A DNA stretch of 64,000 nt, from NCBI RefSeq assembly GCF_018143015.1, contig NC_054743.1, positions 39,636,922 through 39,700,921 on the forward strand, written 5' to 3'. Of the stretch, positions 24,786 to 36,113 are shown piece by piece. Below the pieces are notes generated by a model, which was not told the DNA's origin, did no database searches, and saw only the letters and a program-made list of their open reading frames with translations. The DNA is from Lytechinus variegatus (Eukaryota; Echinodermata; Echinoidea; Temnopleuroida; Toxopneustidae). Each line of letters begins with the position of its first letter. Position 1 is the first letter of the stretch. A program made the position numbers and the translations under genes.

Positions 24786-25309
24786 ATGACCTTACTTTTG
24801 GGATGATAACCTTTTTTTCTTTTTTTTTTGCCTGTCAAATTTATTTTCGTCGAATTGACCTTAAATTTGGGGGTGATACCTTTTTTTAGGGGGGGGCTTG
24901 TCAAATTTTCTAGCCCCTTGTCCCCCCTACTGCGCTATGATTTACATGTCTTCATTGCTAGTTTTTTTTCTTTTTGTTTATCCTTTTCTATTCCTTATTC
25001 TTCTGTACCCTCCCGGTGTGCCCTTCCTTTCATTTTTTTCATCTTCCTGATCCTCCAACTTTCCTCCCCTTTTGTTTTCTCTTACCCCCACCACTCCCAC
25101 GTTTTGCTGAAAGTTAGACTTTAACGAAGCGTTTCGAGTGTAGTATTTCCATTGAAGAAAACAAAAAGTGACCCGGAAGAACATTGTCGTCATTTTTAAA
25201 GGGCGATTTGTTAAACGCGAAAGCCGGCCGTGTGGTGAGGTAGAAAAACGCTGTTATTTCAGTTTTTGACATAATTCTCTGCTGTTTTCACGTTGAAATT
25301 GTAACAGCA

Positions 25310-25321
25310 ATGCAGCTATGA
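25310..25321 (+). promoter_or_regulatory. Three-codon upstream ORF overlapping the RAB39 start
   Basis: ATG CAG CTA TGA: the stop codon of this minimal frame overlaps the RAB39 start as ATGA, with the RAB39 ATG at 25318. If the transcript begins upstream of 25310, ribosomes starting here must terminate on and reinitiate at the RAB39 start, or skip the first ATG (A at -3: CAGCAATG has G three bases before). Conservation is unknown. Confidence 0.5.
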
Positions 25322-26545
25322 CAGCCTCGTCAGAAGATATAGCAGGATTGCCTCCAGAAGTAATTTGGGAATATCAGTTTCGGTTGATTTTAGTCGGGGA
25401 TTCCACTGTGGGGAAGAGTTCGTTACTGCGCCGTTTCTGCGATGGGAAGTTTGTGGAGGTCTCCGACCCCACGGTGGGAGTGGACTTCTACGCGAGGCTG
25501 ATTGAGGTGAATGTAAACCCGAAGACCAGAGTCAAGCTGCAGCTGTGGGATACAGCTGGACAAGAAAGATTCAGGTAACATTAAGTAGATGGTTGGGGAC
25601 TTGGGGACTTGAGACTAAATGAGAGTACATTTTGAAAAAGAATGCCAACATCTATAAAATTCTAACAGTCATGAATTATTCAATTAGGCCTACAATCCCT
25701 ACCCTACATTTGTAATTGTATTTTATGGCAAGAATATAGATCTAGATCTAGGCCTAGCCCTAATGAGAAATTATGAAAAGATTCATGGGCATTAAGCGGA
25801 CTGATGAAAGAAAGGCAGAAAAACAAAGAAGTTTTGAGAAATTGAATATAGATCTAGGGCTAGGCCTAGATCTAATCACAATTAAGTAAATTAAGGCAGA
25901 ATACAAATTAGTGTGATGGATTGTAATTTGAAAGTATTTTTTGGGGGGTAGCTTTTTTTTTTTTTTAGTAAACTTTAGTTTAATTAAGCCATGCCTTATT
26001 AATGCCAATGGTGCTAAAAACTTAATAAAGTCTTGAGAAAAAAGTAAAATCTGAAATGTCTGGTCCCATTTCAAGTATTTTAATTTCTTGTTCTTTGTTT
26101 CCATTTCTGCAGATCAATAACTACATCCTATTACAGGAACTCGGTAGGTGTGATGCTTGTCTATGACATTTCAAACAGACAAAGTTTTGAGAATCTGCAG
26201 GAGTGGCTGCTGGAAGCTCAGGAGAACGTTATCTACCCCCACAATACAACATACATGGTGGTGGGTCACAAAACGGACTTGGGAGAGGATATGAGAGAGG
26301 TACATAGAGAAGAAGGCGAACGCTTTGCTTTCGCCAACGGGATGAAATTTATAGAAACCTCAGCCAAGGCTTGCACTAACGTCGAAGCAGCTTTCTCGGT
26401 CATGGCAAAAGAGATCTATTCCAAATTGGAAGCAGGTGACCTGTGCATCAGGGAGGGATGGGACGGCATCAAGGGTGGATTCGCAATGCCGCGGGAAACG
26501 TTGCGGCTAGAAGAACCTACGGAAAAACCCAGGATATGCTGCTAA
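25318..26545 (+). CDS. RAB39: Rab39 small GTPase (two exons, complete)
   Basis: Membrane-traffic GTPase of the Rab39A/B type. Exon 1 is 25318-25574 and exon 2 is 26113-26545, with a GT-AG phase-2 intron right after DTAGQERF; 229 codons, slightly longer than human RAB39A/B (217 and 213). Seen in the protein: P-loop GDSTVGKS (27-34), switch I DPTVGVDF with T52, switch II WDTAGQE with catalytic Q82, a guanine-specificity loop GHKTDL (His in place of the usual Asn, as in Rab39 relatives), ETSAK, and a C-terminal ICC for double prenylation. [10 protein letters not shown] matches the Rab39-specific EGWEGVKSGF. In mammals Rab39 acts in endolysosomal, phagosomal and autophagic traffic and is an effector target of the C9orf72 complex. 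The gene is divergent from SLC35F, as in humans. The N-terminal extension before WEYQFRL is about ten residues longer than in human RAB39B. Confidence 0.95.
25575..26112. other. RAB39 intron with a short inverted repeat
   Basis: About 25736-25763 (TAGATCTAGATCTAGGCCTA and GCCCTAAT) is inverted at about 25846-25872. The rest is AT-rich, with a polypyrimidine tract before the acceptor at 26111-26112. Confidence 0.6.
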
Positions 26546-28047
26546 GAATATGTTTATGTTTTATGTCATTTACGAGAAAATCAATAATTTGTTTTAAAAT
26601 TATACTTGTGTGCATACAATCATTCATTGTAGTACCAACATGAGCAATCAGTGTTAACCATTTGTAGCAAAATTCTCAAATTGCATTCTTTATTGTAATG
26701 TTTAATAGTAGATTCAGAATAATATTTAATGAACAATGGAGTGAATTGATAAGGCTCTATATACGCTGGCATTAAATACATGTATATTCCCTCCCCCCTA
26801 AAAAAAAAATAAAGCAAATCAAATCAAACAAAAAGTATATTTTTTTTTCTTAATTGAAAAATCTGTAGTAAATTTGTCAAGGATGTTTTATGAATTCTTC
26901 TATGTAATGAAATGCTAGTTACATGTAATAGAAACTTAGACAGTGTGTGTGATGAAGATGCAAATTCCTATTTATGCATCTCTCCTATGACATGTAGGCC
27001 TGTATGTATTGATATTGGAAGACATGTTTTTATATGATTGGAAGAGCAAAATCTAGAAATTTGGCAGTTCATGAATTCAAGTTATACAAATGGTTAACAC
27101 TGCATACTATTAAAGTATAATTTTGCTATGTTTTGTACATACTGTACCTGTATTAGGTTTTTTTTTCTACACATTTATTTTGGTGTGTACATGTAGGTCT
27201 ACTATCAATGTAGTGGCTTAAAGGAACTGTAAGTCCTTCTATCTACCTAGTCATAGCTTCGTCTAGATAAATAATTGCTAATGAAAATAACAACCACATG
27301 AGAAATGGTACACTGCTCATTGCTGTATAGGTAATGTGAGTACTTACATACTGTAATATTTTTGATGTTTGTATGCAAAAAAAAGAAAAAGAAAATAATT
27401 ATAAAAGAAGATTTTTGTTTAAGCACAGGAAATGAATACCGGTACCAGGGGTTATACATATAGACTTGCAATTGTGTTTGGCCCCCAAAATTCAATAGAT
27501 ATATGGACAACTAAAACATTCCATAGATGTTCTAATAATTTTGTATTCAAAACTGTTCCAAATAATCTAAAGTTCTTTTTTTTTAAAGTAAAAAGAAAAA
27601 AATAAAGGCCTACTGGTACATATTTTGGTTTCTAAATCCATCTAGAACCAAATCCCAGATGTACACACCTGACACCATGAAATGAATACTCTGGTTTAAA
27701 GGTGCTTTCTAATTCAGTTACTCCTATCGTAATTTTCTTCAGCAAATTTGCCATCGAGCTGACACGTTTCTTCAAAAGAAAAGTATGTAATACATTTATG
27801 TGTGTGTAGATTTTTGGATATTTCAGACTTTGTAGCTTACTGTACTTGTCATTCAAAAGCAATCAAAAGCGTAGTCCAATTTGTGATGTATTTAGAAAAA
27901 AAAGAAAACCAGCGATTCATCCATTTAAGTCTGTACAGCGGTCTGAAGGAAAGTAGTGCTTCATGGTGTTTAACAGATGGAAGAAAACATAATACAGTTT
28001 GAATGTACATGACAAAAGTGCTATCAATTTGCATTCTGAAACCATAC
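26546..28047. other. RAB39 3' flank / probable 3' UTR
   Basis: No coding similarity. Candidate AATAAA signals occur near 26808 and 27600; the real cleavage site cannot be chosen from sequence. Confidence 0.4.
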
Positions 28048-28444
28048 GGCCCGAATGCACAAAGGTGGTTTTGAAAACCCAAGGATGAGTCCATGGTTTA
28101 TCAGATTTCCTGTATAAATTACGCTTAATTAAGTGCGTATCGGGCACGTGTATAAAACATGTCCAATGCTGATGCGCGCATTTGTCACAGTGCGCAAATT
28201 TTACGCCTGTTACCATGGTTAGATACGCTTTTTTATTCATGAGTCCACTGTTTGAAGAGTGGACTCATGAATAAAGTAGCGTATCTAACCATGATGGTAA
28301 CAGGCGTCAATTTTGCGCACTGTGACAAATGCGCGCATCAGCATTGGACATGTTTTATACACACGCCTGATACGCACTAAATTAAGTGTAAACCATAGAC
28401 TCAACCTTGGGTTTTCAAAACCACCTTTGTGAATTCGGGCCTAC
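28045..28444. mobile_element. Near-perfect foldback MITE with TAC target duplication
   Basis: The element at 28048-28441 has arms of about 190 bp that are nearly exact inverses. Ends are GGCCCGAATGCACAAAGGTG and, reversed, GGCCCGAATTCACAAAGGTG. The centre, near 28240-28270, reads TCATGAGTCCACTGTTTGAA then GAGTGGACTCATGA. Direct repeats TAC flank it (28045-28047, 28442-28444). A 3-bp duplication fits PIF/Harbinger-type elements. No coding capacity. High arm identity suggests a fairly recent copy. Confidence 0.9.
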
Positions 28445-28580
28445 TTGTTCTGTCAAGTAAATTTGACTTATTTATACCAAGGCACATTTCAGATGTATTG
28501 TATAGTGTGTACATGTACATCCATCCAGTGCATGAAATAACTTGCAGAATTATTCTAATGTACATGTACCCTTTCGTTTT

Positions 28581-28885
28581 GTCGCACGCACCACAAACCA
28601 TCCTCTCTGCGCGCTTCGATGCGAAAGTTAGTTTTGCAGAGAACTCATTTAAAAAAAGGTTTTTTAAAACCAGCAATAAATGCACCTACAAGGAGAGCAA
28701 ATTATTTACCCATGTCTTTTTTCGATAGTTCAGGTTCCAAAGTTTCATCTCGTATCTTAACATTTTATTGAAGTGATTTATTTACGCCACGTGCGCATCT
28801 TAACAGAGAGGACGGTTCGTAGTGAAATCGCGAAGCGCGATAGCGCACTGAATCTGCGCAGAGGACGGTTCGTGGTGCGTGCGAC
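28581..28885. mobile_element. Inverted-repeat element
   Basis: The left end GTCGCACGCACCACAAACCA and following TCCTCTCTGCGCG pair inversely with CTGCGCAGAGGACGGTTCGT and GGTGCGTGCGAC at the right. A GAGGACGGTTCGTAGTG copy inside (near 28808) suggests a partial internal duplication. Confidence 0.65.
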
Positions 28886-30273
28886 GATTTTACAGTTTGA
28901 AATGCATCACGCTTGTCTCCTGATGTACATGTCCATTCTTATTATTTCCATTTTTATCAACTTCAATAGAAAGGCATTCTCCAGTTATATTTAACATTTG
29001 GTGTGCGTCATTCATACACTGTGTGCATATTTGGTATGCATCGTGAGTTAGCCTGACCAGATGCCACATACCTGTGACTGAGCTTCTTCCATGTATATTC
29101 TTATCCTTTTTTAATTGAAGCCAGGAGTACATGTATGTGTATCATGTCACTTTGCCTGGCATATTCTTGGTACATGTCTTTTAAAAGGTCTGATGATTAT
29201 TTTTTAAAAGCCTTGTAAAAAGATGAAAAGATTAATTTAATTTTTGATGCATAGGTTTTTGCAATGTATGTGTACTTATTAATGATTATTACAATGCATA
29301 TTGTGTGTTAGTATTTTGTGTCATAATCTTGTATTGCACATACATGTGCAAGTAGTGTCAATTCTAATGTCAGTTATTAAAGTGGTGTAATGCTTATAAT
29401 TAAAGATGAAAGTGTTCAGTTTGGATTTAACCATGGGAATGTTTGCTGTTATATGAATTGAAATAAATGATATTGGTATTATACAATGATTTATGAAAAT
29501 TGTGCAATACATACAATTGGAGCAAAGAGTAATGTACAAATGGTATATTCCCTGTTAATGATCACTTGCCAAGAACTTTGAACTCTTGACAGTAATATTT
29601 TGAAGAATTTAAACAAATGTGCAACCGTTACCGGTGTTATTTGGGGAGTTAGGTTTAAATTCAAAACTGAATGCTTTACTCATATGGAAAAGTTCATATT
29701 CAGTGTTTATGGTGAGAAATGATGAGCAAAAATACAATAATTTTGAATGTTTTACCTTTTAATGTTTTAGCATTTAACGTTTTTTTTTATGAGGCACATT
29801 TTTCACCTGAATAAACATGTATCAGTGGTCCTATTGGCAAGATATCCATGATTGTTTGATCATTATTCATGTTGCCCTGGTGGCATAAATAATTTCTCAA
29901 AATATAACATATTTTCCTATTTAAAGTGAGCATTTTCATGGAATATTCCAGGTCTTTACTTTTTGCTCCAACTGAACATGAACCATCCATAGGATAGTTG
30001 GTCTGTATTTGTGCTAAAAAAGTATGTATTTATACCTTAGTCGTCGATATCTACCTTCTTTGCATGTACCTTATTGCCTTTTAGGTTAACATAAGTGGGC
30101 ATAACTGTATAAAATGTAGGTAGGTTCATATTTTAAAATTTATTCAAAATTTGTCATGTACATGTACAGAGCAGGAAAGACGTAACTGCCACTTGATATT
30201 TTTGATGAATCAAACTTGTGTGAGTGCATGTAGCTGAGCAATGCAAGGTTGCCTGTGTTAACCCATTCCCGGC
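28886..30273. other. Non-coding stretch, nothing recognised
   Basis: AT-rich sequence with TACATGTAC-type strings scattered through it. Open frames are short and domain-free. Confidence 0.5.
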
Positions 30274-30571
30274 TGGCATTGGCGGCGGAAGCCAATAAAT
30301 TTAGGGGGTGTCCACCTGAAATTTTGGGATGGACACTTGTAAAAAATGGGACAAGCGCCCCAAGAATTTTTGACAAGCAAAAAAAAAAAAAAAAAAGGTC
30401 ATCGACCTAATTTTTAGGGGGGGGGGCCACGTGAATTTGGGGGGGACGCAGGAAAAAAATTGACAAGCAAAAAAAAAAAAAAAAAAGTTATCAAAAAAAA
30501 ATTTAGGGGGGACCATCCCCCCCACCTAAAATTTAGGGGGAGACACGTCCCCCTGCTTCTGCCGCCTATGC
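30274..30571. mobile_element. G/A-tract element with weak inverted ends
   Basis: The left GGCATTGGCGGCGGAAGCC and the right (reversed) GGCATAGGCGGCAGAAGCAG match. Inside are two GACAAGC-A18 runs and several GGGGG/CCCCC tracts in the order seen in the 22-25 kb repeats. The A18 runs are likely unstable. Confidence 0.5.
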
Positions 30572-33500
30572 CTGCTGGAACCAGATGGTCTCTGTACAAA
30601 AGGTATGGGAATTTTCACATTGATAAAAAAAAAAACAGTATACTCATGAATGTTAATTGCACTTGTAGTACCAAAATGCAAAATGATAAAACTCAGTATT
30701 GTAGCAATTCTGTTTTCAACTGGTTCTGAAATTGGGCTGTTTGGAAATTTTTGAAATTTTTTTGAATTTCCTAAACCTTTCATAAATTTGATGTATATTT
30801 CATTGGAATGCCTACCTGTGTATTAAATGTGAAACTATCTTAACCCCATGTGTATTAGAGTTGTAAATGTGAATAAAGTACAGAGTAGTTTTACTGTTGC
30901 TATGATACGGAATATTAAGGATAATTTGTAATTTGATAATTTAAGCTTTTGATATAAATGGAATGTTTCAATTTCATTTTAAAAATCACATCAGTATGTT
31001 GGAGAGATATAGCTCTTGTAGGAAGACAATCATGTGAGGTAAAATATCATGTACAGTTCATGTACGATTACACTCTTATGCAACTGTCTTAATTAAAAGA
31101 AACATAGTGATCACGTTTTGGCATTCTGCCTGAAATTAAGATGAGGATGGATTACTCATTTTTTGTGTAATATTTCTAGTAAAGTTTATGTTTTATGTTT
31201 TAGAGCAATTTTGTATAAATATTAATTGCTTAATACGTAATTCAAATTAATACCAACAATGATTTAGAATCTACATGGTAAATTCAAGGAGTTGTGTATT
31301 GACATACATGTAGATGGTATTGACATATGCCATCAAATGGGGGGGGGGGGGGATACACTTCCTAACTAAGGCAAAGATTTATTAGTACACGTTGCTCATT
31401 GACTTTATACCACTTAAATGAGTTTTTCCCTTGCCCCCCCTACCCCTACACTCATGGTCACACAGGCTACATTGCTCAGAAAGAAAGAAAAGTCTATGGC
31501 TGTAATTTCCATTAAAAAAGAAGTCAGTATTTTTATACTGTACTGCACATTGTCAATTGAAACTGAACTGAACATAAAATGTTTGCATTAAAGTTTGTCT
31601 TGTGCCCGTTTTCAGGAGTCACAGGCACTGTATGCAGTTCATAAACAGCTTCTCATCCTGCTGTCAGTTTTATTTTCAGCTTAAATGTACAAAGTAGTGA
31701 TACAAATTCTTTGCATTTGTTTTATTTTGAAACTATTATTTTCTCTACCTCACCTGCTGCTTGTTACCTGTTAAAAAAAATGCATGCATCAAACTCTGAA
31801 TGTAATATTTATAGATGTGATCCATTTCACTTTATTCTTTTTATTGTCTTTCTTGACAAATTATTTATTTTTCCTGCTGCAGTATTTTATTTGTTAAAAG
31901 GTATTTAGGACTTGCATTGAAGTAGGACAAGAATGCATTTTCAGTTTTTTTTGTTTTACATGTAGATTACTATAATGATGCTCTTATAAAAGTTGTGAAC
32001 GAAGGTCAAAGTTATGCTCCCGTTTCATTAAACTGAGGCTGAAATATAATGTGGAGAATGTTTAATTTTAAATTCAATAGTTTATTGAAATTTGAATTGC
32101 ATTTGATGATCATACTGATTTTATTACTGGCACTGTGGCACATGATATGTGTAAATTCCATTTTTGTTAAGGAACAGAAGTTACAAGATATAAATAAAAA
32201 CTAAAAGAAAAGGAGTACAATTCTTGCCTATCCTGTTTTAGAGCTACATATTCATGTACTGTACCAACATGGTATGTGTTTACTTCTGAGTTCAAATACT
32301 ACATTGTCTAGAATACTACATTGTACATTGATGATGTCGACAAACCAGATGTACATGTACCTCTATGAAGCATATTGTTTCCTAGATTTTGAAAGGTGTT
32401 ACTATTATTCATCTAAAAATATCTTTTTTTTTGTAAGAGCATTTCAAGCCCATTGATAGAATTTTATTCCCTCGATCTGTCCATTGCAAGCCAACAACTC
32501 AAGAACACAGAGAAGTGAAGGGTTTGAATAAATTTTTAAGTTGACCACCCCTCCTCAAAACACAAAAAACAACGATGACAGTGATTAATAGTTGATGTCA
32601 GAACTTATTGCAAAACTCTTATTGCAAAATGACATAAACTTTTCATACTTTTATTTATCATGCATTATATTTGCCAATCTGAAACAAAAATAAATATGCA
32701 AACTATGATTGCATAGTTTTATTTGTTTTCCTCTCCTCTGAAATAAAGAGAAATTATATAATGCATTAATTTATGCTTAAACTGGTTAAATATTGATTGG
32801 CATTTTCAGTCGGCAACTATGCATTTGCAACTGTAAGTATGTGATTCCCCATCCATTTTTTAATTAAAGATTTGTCCAATACTCGTCATAATTTCATTTA
32901 AAGGTAGGAAATATGATTTTCTGCTTGTTGCTTATAATTTCTTGATTTCATTTACTTGGAACTTCACTCTTGTAAGGGATCTCAAACATCATTTCTGTGT
33001 ATGGGGAATGATTGCATTTGGGAGATCTAATGTTAATGGGACATGTGTCAATTTATAGTCTTTTAATGTTTGATCCCTTTGATATAATATTTTTTGTCAC
33101 TTCCCTGGATGTAAATAAGATATTTTTTAAAACAGATGACACATTTTAATCTAATTGTATCATATTTCAGAAAAAATATGATAGAGTGGTATTTTTATTT
33201 GATACCAATTTTTCATAGGTGGTTTTAAGTGCAGTTCAATATTACTAATATGTAAAAGTTAAAAAGTTTTGTGTGATATTTTGAAGGTAATGGTGCATTG
33301 TTGTGAGGACTTGTGTGGTAATCCAATTCTTCCTATTATTTCCCCCATTTTCCTCTTGCCCCATGATAGAAATCACTGCTCTTGAGCTGAATATAGATAT
33401 TTTTAATCAGAATACTGAGTTTTCACAATGTGAATATTGCTAATATGTAACCATGGACTAGGCCTATATGTTAATCATTGTGAAGATGAAGGTGCAATTC

Positions 33501-35655
33501 CCCCATAGAAGGAAAACATTGCCACTCTATCTCATTTATCCTCTGTCAATTGGAGCATGAATTCCAGATTTTACTTTTATACTTATTGATGGCAATCATC
33601 TGAAATGGTTATATGTCAACCTAATATCATGTGCAGAAATAATAAGTTGTAGATGGATCAGGGGCCTGTGACACAAGACTTCATTGACTGTTTTTTACAA
33701 CTGTGTGTGTAATGACCTGAAATCATATTAATCAAATATGGACAGTTGCTATTAAGAATTGTGTTATGTGACCCAGGGCCGATTACCAGTATGTAAAAAT
33801 ACAGTTTAAGAATATCAGTGACAAATGATCTGTTAGGATTTTTTCCTTGGGCAATCAGAGGGAATAATTTCAGTAGTTTATCACAGTAGCTAATAACTCA
33901 CCATTTGATATGTTGCTTTGTGTAATAGCCCCTTTCAACCCCCCCCCCCTGCATGAGAAATTCCATGTTTATAATGACCCTCATTTCTTTAATCCCTGTT
34001 CCACACACTTTGTTGAGAAAGATTAGAGCTGATCACATTAAAAGGAAATGTTGCTGCTCTCCTTACATTAATTACTGGTGTTGCTTTATCTGTAAAATGT
34101 ATACAGGAAAATACTATTAAAGATTACAATTGCAAATAAAAATCAAGTGTGAAAACTTGACGAAGACTCTTTATACATCTCTAGCCAGAAACATGGTTTG
34201 TTTCAAAAGCAGTAACAATTAAGGTGTGTATTGGATAAATTTGGAAGGCTCTTCACTTGCATAAATATTTGTATAATACTCAAAAATGTGGACATATTCG
34301 CCGAATGGATATTTCATGGGCGAATTTATTTGCTTAAATTTGTGATTGTTTAAAAAAAACATTTTGATTTCAAGAAATGCAATTTTCTTCGATCACATTT
34401 TGTAATTTATTAACTATCTCATAATGGTCTGCATGTGAACACGAATGACATGTTTTTGTTTTTAATTGCTACTTTTTGTTGGTGTTATGGGCGTATTATT
34501 TATGCATTGTTCCCTTACAATTAGGTTTTTTGCCCTGACACTGCAACTTAAATGATTATGTACAGTTATATTTACATCTTGATGTGCAGTATATATATGA
34601 TAATGTCAAAGTAAATTGTGAGCTAAACCAAATGGTTGTAAACTGATCCTGTCTTTTTTTTCTGTTAAACATTGAATGCCAGTGGAATTAGAGCGTGTGT
34701 GAGAGAGAGAGAGAGAGGGGGAGGGGAGAAGGGGGCGCGGGGGGAGGGAGGGAGGGGAGAGAAAGAATGAAAGAAAAAGTAAGAGATAAAGAAAGAGGGA
34801 GGGAAGGGGGGCAGGGAAAGAAATGATAAAGAAGATGGGGACGGGGGTGTATTTCTTTGAAAGTGAATCATCCTATATGGAAAGTTGTTTGAGAAAAGAA
34901 TGCTCCCTTCCTCACAACTGATTTCTGAAGTATAGAGAGAGGACGATATTGAAATTCTTTTCAGTATGACAGACACAATATGTTGGCCTATTTATATTCA
35001 TCAATATGCAAAATATACACGTGAGAAGGTTCATGAAACAATGGTTGTAGGCCTGTATTTCTTATCAACAAAAAGTTAAAGTCCATATTTGGTTTGAAAT
35101 CATTATCCTTACATGATTAGTCATTGATACAATGTACGAAATGCTAGCAGTCTTGGGCATGACAAATTTATTCTATCCCGGCCCTGAACCCTCGATGAAC
35201 TTGAATTAATGAACAAATATGTTAATGGATAAGAAAATAAAAAAAGTAGTGAATAAAGGAAGAAATGCACATTATACAGGTGAAATAAGATGCTAAAATA
35301 AAAATAAATGACTGGACAAGTTAGGCATAAATTAATATTAATCTAGAATGATGGACGGGTTGGTTGATTTCATCATTATTACTGAGGGAAAATTATCATT
35401 TTGAATGGACTGATAAATGAATCAACGGAGCAAAATGAATACAGGAAAGAAATAAGCTAATAAAAGGGTTAACAGAACAACAATATATTCATAAGAGAAC
35501 TGCATGGGAGTGATAAGACAAAATACATATTGAACGAATTTTATATATAAATATATATATATATATGTATATACCCGACAAAGGTAATTGGTATAGTGTC
35601 GAAAATTTGTCTTTCTGACGGTCAATCGGATCTCGGTCGGCCTAGCCACTAGCCC
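30572..35655. other. Long non-coding stretch, no gene recognised
   Basis: AT-rich. It holds an AATAAA near 30872, a G13 run near 31339, a purine-rich GA/GGGA tract (34695-34830), and a decayed inverted pair near 33661-33780 (CAGGGGCCTGTGACACAA versus TGTGACCCAGGGCC). No domain could be recognised in any frame. Confidence 0.5.
34695..34830. repeat. Purine-rich low-complexity tract
   Basis: (GA)n passes into GGGA/GGAGG-rich sequence with almost no pyrimidines. Such tracts may form triplex or altered structures. No gene is linked to it. Confidence 0.85.
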
Positions 35656-35730
35656 GTCTCTGTGGTCTAGTGGTTAAGGCATGCACCGGCGTTCAAAGCT
35701 GGGGGCCCGGGTTCGATTCCCGGCGGAGAC
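35656..35730 (+). tRNA. tRNA-like gene, possibly a pseudogene or SINE head
   Basis: The acceptor arms GTCTCTG (35656-35662) and CGGAGAC (35724-35730) pair over 7 bp. The A box is TGGTCTAGTGG and the B box GGTTCGATTCC; the T arm CCGGG/CCCGG is perfect. A T6 Pol III terminator follows at 35732-35737. The best anticodon stem is CCGGC/GCTGG around the loop GTTCAAA, giving anticodon UCA, but this leaves four extra bases (TGCA) after the D arm, which is abnormal. Flanking TA microsatellites (near 35550 and 35880) suggest a mobile copy. Confidence 0.5.
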
Positions 35731-36065
35731 ATTTTTTCGGCATAACCAATTTTTCAAAAGGGTAGATAGCTCTGGGGAACCTTTTAAGCTACGTCTACCA
35801 TTGTTCTCTTCATCCATTTCTTTACAATATTTAAATAAAAGAGTTGCCAAAGCTGTTGTAAATGTATAGCTTCACACATTTATATATATATATGCCCATG
35901 AACAGACGTGTTTTTCACGACTGTTTCAGAAACGGATTTTGAATTCTCTTTTTTTGTCACATCATGGGCACTGACGAAGAGTGTGACTTTACCTTTCATT
36001 TTTGAGAGCTATGCTCCTTTTAAAATCTATGATTTTATTTTTACGGCATTTACTATACCATTTAT

Positions 36066-36066
36066 G

Positions 36067-36111
<45 letters not shown>

Positions 36112-36113
36112 GT
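36066..36113. repeat. (TA)n microsatellite
   Basis: Roughly 20 consecutive TA units in intergenic sequence; shorter TA runs lie near 35550 and 35880. Confidence 0.95.

Larger units (their letters stand above)
21341..25317. other. Divergent intergenic region SLC35F | RAB39, G-tract and repeat rich
   Basis: About 4 kb separate the two divergent start codons. It holds long G/C homopolymers (near 21511, 21728, 22390, 22805, 22910, 24480, 24510, 24625 and 24676), a minisatellite (22030-22356), and two copies of one dispersed repeat (about 23288-23425 and 24640-24785). The last share AATCCCAGGGGGACG, CCCCCCTAC and AATATCAAATGTC phrases. No TATA box or protein gene was identified. About 25190-25317 is the probable RAB39 5' UTR and core promoter. 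Confidence 0.6.
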
